Origin: an uncultured Hungatella sp.
GTDB lineage: Bacteria > Bacillota > Clostridia > Lachnospirales > Lachnospiraceae
Length of the DNA stretch: 42,096 nucleotides
Reading direction: 5' to 3'
Assembly: GCA_910588505.1 (NCBI GenBank)
Contig: CAJUPQ010000026.1
Span: forward strand, 1-42,096
Made by a program: the position numbers and the translations under genes. Shown here in pieces: positions 24,138-31,822 of this stretch. The first letter of the stretch is position 1. Each line of letters begins with the position of its first letter. Under the pieces are notes generated by a model, which saw only the letters and a list, made by a program, of their open reading frames with translations, ran no database searches and had not been told where the DNA came from.

Positions 24138-25148
24138 CAAAAACCGTATAAATTCCTCCACCCCGTCTTCTGTAGTGGCCCAGGAGGTGACCAGACGGAT
24201 GCTGGAATGGGTTTCGTCTATTTTCTTATCCATGTTAAAGGTAAATTCTTTCGCCAGTTCTGCGATCATTTCATTGGAAAACACAGGGAACAGCTGGTTG
24301 GTCTGGGAGTCGTAGGCAAAGGAGAAGCCTTTGTCTGTGAGCGCTGTCCGAAGCTTTCCGGCCATGGCGTTGGCGTGGGAGGCCATGTCAAAGAACAGGT
24401 TGTTCTGGAACAGCTCCTCAAACTGGATCCCAAGGAGCCAGCCTTTGGCCAGCATGGCGCCTTTCTGCTTGATCATAAAGCGGAAATCCGGTTTTAACTC
24501 GTCGTTGAGGATGATCAGGGCTTCTCCGAAAAGGGCGCCGTTTTTGGTGCCGCCGATGTAGAAAACATCCGTAAGGCTTGCGATGTCAGCCAGGGTCAGG
24601 TCATTGATGGGGCTTGTAAGGGCGGCTCCCATGCGGGCTCCGTCCATGAAAAGGTAAAGACCTTTTTGGCGGCAGAGATGGGACAGGGCTTCCAGTTCTG
24701 TTTTGGTGTACTGGGTCCCGACTTCCGTGGAATTGGAGATGTAGACCATCTTAGGCTGGACCATGTGCTCGTCGGTGTGAAATTCCAGGGCCTGCAGGAC
24801 CAGATTGGGGGTCAGTTTGCCGTCTTTTGTTTCCATGGCCAGGACTTTGTGTCCAGTGGCCTCAATGGCTCCGGTCTCATGGACATTGATATGTCCGGTG
24901 ACAGCGGAGATGACGGCCTGGTGGGGACGGAGGGCGGCGGAAATGGTGATGAGATTGGTCTGGGTGCCGCCTGCGATGATGTGGATGTCTGCATTGGGCT
25001 GTTTGATTTCACTTCGGATAAGGTCAATGGCGTGGGTTGTATGGATATCCTGACTGTAGCCGGTATTCTGGGTCAGGTTAGTTTCCATCATGGCTTTCAG
25101 GATGCGGGGATGCGCTCCCTCGCTGTAGTCGTTGGTAAAGCTGTACAT
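24126..25148 (-). CDS. Low-specificity L-threonine aldolase family (PLP-dependent)
   Basis: Predicted to split L-threonine or allo-threonine into glycine and acetaldehyde with pyridoxal phosphate. The 340 residues show YSEGAHPRIL, GGTQTNLIT, HINVHETGAIEATGHKVL, YLFMDGARMGAAL (cofactor Asp), and the Schiff-base Lys in FYIGGTKNGALFGEA. A GGAGG site precedes the ATG at 25148. It stands alone, with its own promoter at 25214-25242 on the minus strand. Confidence 0.92.
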   Translation of the reverse strand: MYSFTNDYSEGAHPRILKAMMETNLTQNTGYSQDIHTTHAIDLIRSEIKQPNADIHIIAGGTQTNLITISAALRPHQAVISAVTGHINVHETGAIEATGHKVLAMETKDGKLTPNLVLQALEFHTDEHMVQPKMVYISNSTEVGTQYTKTELEALSHLCRQKGLYLFMDGARMGAALTSPINDLTLADIASLTDVFYIGGTKNGALFGEALIILNDELKPDFRFMIKQKGAMLAKGWLLGIQFEELFQNNLFFDMASHANAMAGKLRTALTDKGFSFAYDSQTNQLFPVFSNEMIAELAKEFTFNMDKKIDETHSSIRLVTSWATTEDGVEEFIRFLKKY

Positions 25149-25213
25149 AGTGTGTGCCTCCTTATTTTTCGATAGCAGTGGAATGGAATGATCAATAAAA
25201 ACTGCTTCTCTTT

Positions 25214-25242
25214 AGTATAGAGGAAAACAGGTGGGGAATCAA
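25214..25242 (-). promoter_or_regulatory. promoter of the threonine aldolase gene
   Basis: Read on the minus strand: TTGATT (25242-25237), exactly 17 bases, TATACT (25219-25214). Confidence 0.65.
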
Positions 25243-25286
25243 TGGAAATGTGAACAGGTTTTTGAGGAAAGGAAATAGGTAGGGAT

Positions 25287-27293
25287 ATGCTGTATCAGAT
25301 ATCGGACGGCACCGTATCTCTGGGAGGAACGGAGGTGCTGTCACATATTCATTTTGAGATAAAAGGGACGGAAAAGATCGCGGTAACAGGGATCAACGGG
25401 GCAGGAAAGACTACGCTTTTGCGGCTTTTGGCCGGTGACTTGGAACTGGACCGGGACGATAAGCGCCAGGGGCCGGGGATTTTCGCCTCCAGAAGGCTGA
25501 CGGTGGAGATGCTGGGGCAGCAGGCTTTTGGGGATCTGTCCCGGACGGTGGAGGAGGAGCTTTTGGCATCCTGTCCGGAGAAAGAGGAGTTTGGCCCACA
25601 GCGGTTTGCCTATGAGAAGGAGTATGACAAGCTGTTTACCGGGTTTGGTTTTGGGCGGGATGAGAAGAGGAAGCGGCTGTCGGAGTTTTCCGGCGGGGAA
25701 CAGACGAAGATCGCGCTTATCCGGCTGCTGTTAGAGAAGCCGGATGTGCTTCTTTTGGACGAGCCTACCAATCATCTGGATGTGGAGACGGTGGAGTGGC
25801 TGGAACAGTATCTTAAGGGATATCGGAAGGCTGTGGTTATGGTGTCCCACGACCGGTTTTTTCTGGACCAGACGGCGGATGTGGTTTATGAGCTGGCGGA
25901 TAAAAAGCTGACCAGATATCCGGGCAACTATACCCATTATCGGCAGGAGAAGCTAAAAAATATCCGTCTCCAGAGGAAGGCTTACGAGCGGCAGCAAGAG
26001 GAGATCAAGCGGCTGAACCAGGTGATCGAGCGGTTTAAACATAAGCCTACCAAGGCGGCATTTGCCAGGTCCAAGAAAAAGGCGGTTGAGCGGATGGTAA
26101 GGATCGAGGCTCCCAGACAGGACACGGCCCATCTGTTTACCGGGGATATCACCCCCTTAAGTCCTGGCAGCAAGTGGGCGCTGGAGGCGAAGGAACTGCA
26201 CATAGGGTATGATAAGCCGCTGTTCGAGATCGGACTGCGGGTGCGGAGGGGGCAGAAGATCGGCATCCTGGGGCCTAACGGGGCGGGGAAGAGTACGTTT
26301 TTAAAGACAATAGCCGGGATTTTGGCGCCGCTTAAAGGGAAATATTCTCTGGGAAACGGGGTTACGCTCGGGTACTTTGACCAACATTCCGGGGAGATCC
26401 AGTCGGAGCTTACGGTGTTTGAACATTTTCATCAGCTGTTTCCGGGGCTGACGGAGAAGGAGGCCAGGGGGATCCTGGGGAATTATCTGTTTGGAGGGAG
26501 GGACAGCGCAAAGCGGGTCAGCAGTTTGTCGGGCGGGGAGAAGGCCAGGCTGGTTCTTGCGGAACTCCTCCAGAGCAGACCTAATTTTCTGGTGCTGGAC
26601 GAGCCTACCAACCACATGGATATCCACGCCAAAGAGACGCTGGAGTCCGCGTTTCAGGCTTACACAGGGACGATCCTCTTTGTGTCCCATGACCGGTATT
26701 TTGTCCGGCAGGTGGCGGACGCGGTGCTGATTTTGGCGGACGGGGCGGTGATGTATTATCCTTTCGGATATGAGCATTATCTGGAGAGGAAGCAAAAGGC
26801 GAAAGATGGAGAGTCCATAGGGGCTCAGATCCGGGCTGAGGAGCAGGCTTTGGTAGCGGGGATCCGGGCCGTGCCCAAGGCGGAGCGGCACAGGCTCCGG
26901 GAGATCCCGGAGGAGGAAGCTTATGGGGAATGGAAGCTTCGGCTGGCCGGGGAGAAGATGGCCGGGGCCAGAAGGCAGGCAGAACGGATCTGGGAGATGA
27001 TGGAGGCCATGAAGGATAAATGGCAGGAATCGGAGGCTTTCTGGAACGGGGAAGCCTGGGGGGATGGGGATGCCTATGAGACCCTGCGGCAGGAGTATGA
27101 GGCGTGGGAAGGGAAATGGCTTGCAGGGTGTCTGGAATGGGGAGAAACGTTTTTTGACTATGGCAAATGGGAAAAAGGAGGAGAGGAAGAGGCATGCAAG
27201 GCGGCTGTCAGGCAGTGCAGTGACGCAGGAGCGTTTTCCATTGAGGAAAAGGAGTGCCGGTGGCATGTGTTTGAGAAAGGGCCGGGGGTGTAA
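25287..27293 (+). CDS. ABC-F family ATPase (two ABC domains, no membrane part)
   Basis: Soluble twin-ATPase of the ABC-F family, whose members act on the ribosome as translation factors or as antibiotic protectors. Domain 1 has Walker A GINGAGKTT, signature FSGGEQTK and Walker B LLLDEPTNHLD. A charged linker (about residues 215-300, rich in Lys/Arg, containing RFKHKPTKAAFARSKKKAVE) separates it from domain 2 with GPNGAGKST, LSGGEKAR and LVLDEPTNHMD. A Glu/Trp/Lys-rich C-terminal extension (about residues 540-668) is unusual in length. Which subgroup it belongs to, and whether it gives resistance, cannot be told by eye. Confidence 0.9.
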   Translation: MLYQISDGTVSLGGTEVLSHIHFEIKGTEKIAVTGINGAGKTTLLRLLAGDLELDRDDKRQGPGIFASRRLTVEMLGQQAFGDLSRTVEEELLASCPEKEEFGPQRFAYEKEYDKLFTGFGFGRDEKRKRLSEFSGGEQTKIALIRLLLEKPDVLLLDEPTNHLDVETVEWLEQYLKGYRKAVVMVSHDRFFLDQTADVVYELADKKLTRYPGNYTHYRQEKLKNIRLQRKAYERQQEEIKRLNQVIERFKHKPTKAAFARSKKKAVERMVRIEAPRQDTAHLFTGDITPLSPGSKWALEAKELHIGYDKPLFEIGLRVRRGQKIGILGPNGAGKSTFLKTIAGILAPLKGKYSLGNGVTLGYFDQHSGEIQSELTVFEHFHQLFPGLTEKEARGILGNYLFGGRDSAKRVSSLSGGEKARLVLAELLQSRPNFLVLDEPTNHMDIHAKETLESAFQAYTGTILFVSHDRYFVRQVADAVLILADGAVMYYPFGYEHYLERKQKAKDGESIGAQIRAEEQALVAGIRAVPKAERHRLREIPEEEAYGEWKLRLAGEKMAGARRQAERIWEMMEAMKDKWQESEAFWNGEAWGDGDAYETLRQEYEAWEGKWLAGCLEWGETFFDYGKWEKGGEEEACKAAVRQCSDAGAFSIEEKECRWHVFEKGPGV

Positions 27294-27397
27294 AGGAGCC
27301 GTCGGATGGCGGATGGGAGTCTCCTTCCGGCCAGGTTTTTGATTCCAGAGAGGAGACGGTTCTGCCTAATGCGCTTACAGATCGGGCGTATGTTTTA

Positions 27398-27676
27398 TTG
27401 CGGGCCGAGGAAATTGGAGAGCGATATGGAGAGATCGCGGGGATGATTGAAAGAAAACAGTATGAGAACGCGGTGTCTCTGATTACGGATGCGGTCTGGA
27501 CTGCCCAGGATAACCCGGTGCTCTACCTTCTTCGGGCTTTTTGCTGGAATCAGATGGAGGGGATAAAGATGGGATTGAGCCGCAGAGATGAAGGAGTAGT
27601 GAATAATACCTTTGTAAAAATGCTTGAAGCGCTGGGGTATGATATAGAACTTCATTATGTGAAAAGGGAAGAATGA
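27398..27676 (+). pseudogene. Small fragmentary ORF, C-terminus like an XRE/HTH antitoxin
   Basis: The frame is open from 27275 but has no ATG, GTG or ribosome site before the TTG at 27398. The first part (residues 1-55, EIAGMIERKQYENAVSLITD and similar) looks like a helical repeat segment. The last part (from about 27569, with GGAGG in front of that ATG) reads FVKMLEALGYDIELHYVKRE, which resembles the end of small helix-turn-helix antitoxins. I read it as two remnants joined by deletion, at the left edge of the accessory island. It may also be a real short gene of about 35 residues starting at 27569. Confidence 0.35.
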
Positions 27677-27701
27677 TTTGTGTCAACAGTGTTGTCACAA
27701 A
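27675..27701. repeat. 27-base near-palindrome in front of the DUF1016 nuclease gene
   Basis: ATTTGTGTCAACA (27675-27687), G, TGTTGTCACAAAT (27689-27701): 13-base arms with one mismatch. The same motif recurs inside the nuclease gene at 27993-28021. It begins within the stop codon of the preceding ORF. Confidence 0.6.
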
Positions 27702-27715
27702 TCTGAAAGGCGGTA

Positions 27716-28723
27716 ATGGTTATGAGCAATGATATAACGGCGGCAGGAAGCCTGATCCAGATCATCAGTCAGTCACGACAGAATGCCTTGAAAAAGGTAA
27801 ATGAAGAACTGATCAACATGTATTTGCGTGTTGGTGAATATCTGAGCAAAGAATCAGCCAAGGCATCATTTGGAGATGCTTACATTGATTCGATTGCAGA
27901 AGAAATACAAGATGCCTTTCCAGGCATAAAGGGATTTAACAGACGCGGCCTGTATAGGATGAAGAAGTTTTACGAAACTTATAAGGATGATGAATTTGTG
28001 ACAACACTGTTGTCACAAATTAGCTGGTCGAATCATCTGGCTATTCTTTCAAAGGCAAAAACGGAAGAGGAACGGCATTTTTACATCTCTTTATGCGTAA
28101 AGGAGAATTATTCGGCCAGAGAGCTGTCAAGACAGATTGATAGCGGCTATTATGAGAGATATATGCTGTCCAAAGAAAAACTGTTGCCGGAACCAATCAA
28201 AGGCTTGAAAGAAAATCCGTTTTTGGATTCCTATGTGATCGAATTCCTGGATCTGCCATCAAATTTTAAGGAAGCAGATTTGAGAAAGGGCCTGATTCGG
28301 AATATGAAGGATTTTATTCTTGAAGTCGGGAAAGACTTTACCTTCATTGATGAAGAATACCGGGTTCAGGTCGGCGGCAGCGATTATAAAATAGACCTTC
28401 TTTTCTTCCATAGAGGGTTGCAGTGTCTGGTGGCTTTTGAATTGAAGATAGGAGAGTTTAAGCCGGAGTATATTTCCAAAATGGATTTCTATCTGGAAGC
28501 ACTTGACCGGCAGAAGAAAAAAGATAATGAGAACCCAAGTGTCGGCATGATTCTGTGTGCGTCTAAGGATGATGAGGTAGTTGAGTATGCAATGAGCAGA
28601 ACTTTATCACCATTGATGGTGGCTGAGTATCAGCTGCAGCTGCCTGATAAGAGCGTATTACAGAAGAAACTGCAGGAATTGATCAATATGCCTTTATTGG
28701 AAGATGGAGAAGTCGATGGTTAG
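27716..28723 (+). CDS. PDDEXK nuclease-domain protein of the YhcG/DUF1016 family
   Basis: Predicted DNA-binding nuclease-like protein; members occur near mobile elements and restriction-modification loci, but the biological role is unsettled. The N-terminal DUF1016 region (about residues 10-150) has FNRRGLYRMKKFYETY and TTLLSQISWSNHLAILSKA. The C-terminal PDDEXK domain (about 180-335) has YKIDLLFFHRGLQCLVAFEL followed by K (the D...ExK core) and a Gln-rich tail. The start may be 27716 or 27722; AAAGGCGG precedes both. At 335 residues it looks complete. It opens the AT-richer accessory island, and its coding sequence contains a perfect 14-base-arm palindrome. Confidence 0.88.
   Translation: MVMSNDITAAGSLIQIISQSRQNALKKVNEELINMYLRVGEYLSKESAKASFGDAYIDSIAEEIQDAFPGIKGFNRRGLYRMKKFYETYKDDEFVTTLLSQISWSNHLAILSKAKTEEERHFYISLCVKENYSARELSRQIDSGYYERYMLSKEKLLPEPIKGLKENPFLDSYVIEFLDLPSNFKEADLRKGLIRNMKDFILEVGKDFTFIDEEYRVQVGGSDYKIDLLFFHRGLQCLVAFELKIGEFKPEYISKMDFYLEALDRQKKKDNENPSVGMILCASKDDEVVEYAMSRTLSPLMVAEYQLQLPDKSVLQKKLQELINMPLLEDGEVDG
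27993..28021. repeat. perfect 29-base palindrome inside the nuclease gene
   Basis: AATTTGTGACAACA (27993-28006), C, TGTTGTCACAAATT (28008-28021). The arms are fully complementary. It encodes the family-conserved segment FVTTLLSQI of the DUF1016 domain, and is nearly identical to the copy at 27675-27701. Confidence 0.75.
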
Positions 28724-29162
28724 AGAAGCTGAGCAAAGAGATCTGGATGCAATACTTGAACTGTATCTGTTTCTGCACGAGGAATGTATCCCTGAAAAAA
28801 GTGATCATTTGGGAGATACTTGGATGCAGATCATACAAGATCCGAATCATCATCTGATTGTCAATGAGGTGGATGGCCGGATCATATCTTCGTGTGTTTG
28901 CGTAATCATCCCGAATCTGACAAGAAATGTTCGGCCGTATGCTTTTATTGAGAATGTGGTGACACATGAAGATTATCGGGGAGAGGGTTATGCCGGTGAG
29001 TGTCTGGAGTTTGCCAGGCAGATAGCTGAAAAGGAAAACTGCTACAAGATGATGCTCCTGACCGGTTCAAAAAAGCTGGAGACTCTTCGGTTTTATGAAA
29101 AAGCCGGATACAACAGCAGCGACAAGACAGCCTTTATACAGTGGCTGGGAATGGAGAGATAA
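28716..29162 (+). CDS. GNAT family N-acetyltransferase
   Basis: Single-domain acetyl-CoA-dependent acetyltransferase of 148 residues. The acetyl-CoA loop is RGEGYAGECLEFA; the segment THEDYRGEGY and the terminal RFYEKAGY are typical. The start at 28716 is preferred over 28704 because GGAG lies six bases ahead of it. Its start lies within the last codons of the nuclease gene, so the two are probably cotranscribed. The substrate is unknown. Confidence 0.85.
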   Translation: MVREAEQRDLDAILELYLFLHEECIPEKSDHLGDTWMQIIQDPNHHLIVNEVDGRIISSCVCVIIPNLTRNVRPYAFIENVVTHEDYRGEGYAGECLEFARQIAEKENCYKMMLLTGSKKLETLRFYEKAGYNSSDKTAFIQWLGMER

Positions 29163-29167
29163 AGAAG

Positions 29168-29482
29168 ATGGCATCAAGTAAAGAGTATTTGGATTTCGTC
29201 CTTGAACAGCTTTCGGAATTGGACGATATAACATACAAGGCAATGACGGGTGAGTACATCATCTACTACAGGGGAAAGATTGTCGGTGGAGTTTATGATG
29301 ATCGTTTCCTGGTTAAGCATGTAAAGGCATCAAAGAGCATGATGCCTGATGCAGAATTGGAATTGACATATGAGGGAGCAAAGGAAATGCTCCTTGTAGA
29401 CAATATTGAAAATAAGGAGTTTTTGAAGGAACTGCTGGAAGGAATGTATGACGAACTTCCGGCCCCTAAGAAAAAGAAGTAA
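29168..29482 (+). CDS. TfoX N-terminal domain protein
   Basis: 104-residue protein matching the TfoX/Sxy N-terminal domain: EYLDFVLEQLSEL, the YKAMTGEYIIYYRGKIVGGVYDDRFLVK core in two pieces, and an acidic-basic end PKKKK. Proteins of only this domain are common in Firmicutes and need not act in competence. It starts five bases after the upstream GNAT stop codon. The role is unknown. Confidence 0.8.
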   Translation: MASSKEYLDFVLEQLSELDDITYKAMTGEYIIYYRGKIVGGVYDDRFLVKHVKASKSMMPDAELELTYEGAKEMLLVDNIENKEFLKELLEGMYDELPAPKKKK

Positions 29483-29486
29483 AAAT

Positions 29487-30428
29487 ATGTTAAGGCTACA
29501 GAATGTTCAGAAAAAAGACAGAGATCTGCTTTGGAATATAAATCAGAAATATCTGTATGAAATGACAAACTTTTATGATGATCCGATGGATGCGATTGGG
29601 AACTATCATTACGGGTACTTTGATGAGTATTTCTCGGATCCGATGAGAGTAGCTTATTTCATATTCAATGATGATCTCCTTGTTGGATTTGCGATGATCT
29701 GCCCATACTCAAATATAGATCAAAATCCTGATTACACAATGGCTGAGTTTACAATATTTCCGGCATATCGAAGAAAGCATTTTGCCATAGATGCCGTAGA
29801 AATGATCTTGGATAAGCATTCGGGAAAGTGGGAAATCAAGTATAACGAGAAAAATAGCGGAGCAAAGAAGCTGTGGAATACTGTGGCAGCTCCGTATGAA
29901 CCAGAGGTGCATCATTTGAATGACAATGAAACGGTGCTCTCGTTTATGACGGCAGAAAAGATAGCGGATAAGTGTGCGGATTATTCAATAAAAAAAGTAA
30001 CAATAGATGATTATGATGCCATCTATGAACTGTGGAGCAGTACGGAGCAGAGCCGCAGGGCATTGAATCCGGTTGATGATTCCCGGGAAGGAATCGCCCG
30101 GTATCTAAAGAGGAATCCCGATACATGCTTCGCAGCAGTGAAGGATGGCAAGATCATCGGAGTTATTCTGACCGGTCATGATGGTAGACGGGCGATCGTA
30201 CATCATCTGTGTGTGCATCCTGACTGCCGGCGCATGGGTATAGCAGGACATCTGGTTTCCCAGGCAGAGGAAGCCTTGCAGAAGGAAGGCATACAGAAGG
30301 TATTCGGGCTGGTTTTTAAGGATAATGAATCGGCGAATGCTTTTTGGGAACAGCAGGGATATTCGCTCAGAACAAATCTGAATTATCGCAACAAAAGTCT
30401 GAATGATCAGATCCCAGCAGGAGAATAA
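29487..30428 (+). CDS. Tandem-GNAT acetyltransferase
   Basis: Two GNAT-like halves in 313 residues. The first (about residues 1-155) is divergent, with FTIFPAYRRKHFAIDAVEMI in place of the usual acetyl-CoA loop. The second (about 170-305) has a canonical core, VHHLCVHPDCRRMGIAGHLV, and ends NAFWEQQGYSLRTNL. The start at 29487 lies four bases after the TfoX-like gene stop, with an A-rich leader but no strong ribosome site, suggesting coupling to the gene before it. Substrates are unknown. Confidence 0.82.
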   Translation: MLRLQNVQKKDRDLLWNINQKYLYEMTNFYDDPMDAIGNYHYGYFDEYFSDPMRVAYFIFNDDLLVGFAMICPYSNIDQNPDYTMAEFTIFPAYRRKHFAIDAVEMILDKHSGKWEIKYNEKNSGAKKLWNTVAAPYEPEVHHLNDNETVLSFMTAEKIADKCADYSIKKVTIDDYDAIYELWSSTEQSRRALNPVDDSREGIARYLKRNPDTCFAAVKDGKIIGVILTGHDGRRAIVHHLCVHPDCRRMGIAGHLVSQAEEALQKEGIQKVFGLVFKDNESANAFWEQQGYSLRTNLNYRNKSLNDQIPAGE

Positions 30429-30456
30429 CCTTTAATAATTGAGGATTGATGAAGTG

Positions 30457-31497
30457 ATGATACTGAGAAACTATAAAAAAGAAGATGCACCTATTGTGGC
30501 CGGATGGCTTCGATCAGAGGAAGAATTATACAAGTGGTCTGCTGACAGATTTAATAAGTTTCCTCTGTCAGGCGAAGACATAAATGAGAATTATGCGCCT
30601 CAGCTTGAAACGGGGAGGTTTATTCCGCTTACGGCGATAGATGACAATGGAGAGGCTGTTGGCCATTTTATCATAAGGTACCCGCGCGATGACGATGACA
30701 GCTCTGTTCGTTTTGGGTTTGTAATAATTGATCCAGCGTTAAGGGGGAAAGGATACGGAAAAGAACTGCTCAGACTTGGGACAGAGTATGTAAAGAAAAA
30801 TCTGAACGCCACAAGAATTGATCTGGGCGTATTCGAGAATAATGAGAGCGCAAGGCACTGTTATGAAGCGGCAGGTTTTACGGAGTATGCAAGAAGAGAG
30901 TGCAAGATGCCAATCGGCATCTGGAATTGTGCGGATATGGAGATATTCATAAAAAGGACTCTTGAAACAGAACGCCTGCTCCTGCGCCGCTGGGAAGATA
31001 ATGATGCAGAGGATTTATATAAATATGCCAGTGATCCGGATGTGGGTCCGATTGCCGGATGGCCGCCTCACCAAAGTGTAGATGAGAGTAGGGATGTGAT
31101 AAAGAATGTGCTGAGCGGAAAAGAGGCATATGCAATCTGCCTGAAAGAGGACGGTAAGGCTATCGGAGCCATCGAACTGAAGCTGAACGGGCATACCGAT
31201 ATGACTGATCGGGATGATGTGTGCGAGATGGGATATTGGCTCGGAAAACCCTTCTGGGGTCAGGGCATCATGCCGGAAGCTGTGAAGGAAATGCTCCGCC
31301 ACGCTTTTGAGGACTGCGGAATGCAGAAGGTCTGGATTGGATATTATGAAGGCAATACGAAGTCCAAACGCGTCCAGGAGAAATGTGGCTTCAAGTATCA
31401 ATGGCGGTCTGAGGATGTGGATGTGCCTCTGATGCATGAGAAGCGGACAGGACACGTTAGCCTGATGACAAAGGAAGATTGGGAGACGGAACATTAA
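30457..31497 (+). CDS. Tandem GNAT / RimJ-RimL-like acetyltransferase
   Basis: 346 residues with two GNAT domains. The first (about 1-160) has FVIIDPALRGKGYGKELL and NNESARHCYEAAGF. The second (about 170-345) is RimJ/RimL-like: ETERLLLRRWEDNDAEDLY, EMGYWLGKPFWGQGIMPEA, and NTKSKRVQEKCGFKYQ. The ATG at 30457 is chosen over an upstream TTG at 30439 because the GNAT core begins right after it. It ends the GNAT run, followed by the hairpin-rich element. Confidence 0.85.
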   Translation: MILRNYKKEDAPIVAGWLRSEEELYKWSADRFNKFPLSGEDINENYAPQLETGRFIPLTAIDDNGEAVGHFIIRYPRDDDDSSVRFGFVIIDPALRGKGYGKELLRLGTEYVKKNLNATRIDLGVFENNESARHCYEAAGFTEYARRECKMPIGIWNCADMEIFIKRTLETERLLLRRWEDNDAEDLYKYASDPDVGPIAGWPPHQSVDESRDVIKNVLSGKEAYAICLKEDGKAIGAIELKLNGHTDMTDRDDVCEMGYWLGKPFWGQGIMPEAVKEMLRHAFEDCGMQKVWIGYYEGNTKSKRVQEKCGFKYQWRSEDVDVPLMHEKRTGHVSLMTKEDWETEH

Positions 31498-31625
31498 ATC
31501 ACAAATTCCTAAGCAATAGTACTCGCTCTCTACGCCGGGAGCACGTCTGCGAAGCTAGATGTAGGGTCCACTACACCGTCGCTTCGCAGACGCACACCTG
31601 ACGCAGATATCAAGCACTATTACTC
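31498..31625. repeat. hairpin-rich intergenic element, probable dispersed repeat
   Basis: Directly after the last GNAT gene lies a stretch with nested complementarity: AATAGT (31515-31520) with ACTATT near 31616-31621, GCTCTC (31525-31530) with GGGAGC (31537-31542, one G-U), and a perfect 12-base stem, cGTCTGCGAAGC (31544-31555) with GCTTCGCAGACg (31581-31592), enclosing GTAG/CTAC. The arrangement is a closed three-way junction. I have an impression that closely similar sequences are scattered in Lachnospiraceae genomes, sometimes read as short protein tails, but could not check. It could be a miniature transposable element or a structured RNA. Confidence 0.45.
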
Positions 31626-31822
31626 AGTTATTAATGCAACGCTGTACTAGTTATAACAGTGGTTGATTGTATTGTGATCATCGTTTTATCGAATACTATC
31701 TGTAAGAAGTGAAAAATTTCCTGTTTGTCAAAGCAAAAATAATGATGCGCTTATATAACGCCAGATTGCTGATTTTATGGCACTTGTCGGACACGCACCG
31801 TCCGATTTTGGAGGTGATTTAG
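31626..31822. other. intergenic stretch without a gene
   Basis: AT-rich sequence between the hairpin element and the HsdR remnant. I see only one short hairpin, TCGGAC (31787-31792) with GTCCGA (31800-31805) followed by TTTTGG, and no convincing promoter or reading frame. Confidence 0.5.

Noticed and set aside
26301..27266. Minus-strand frame of 321 codons opposite the ABC-F gene
   Set aside because: Antisense shadow of the second ABC domain and its extension; no recognisable protein features.
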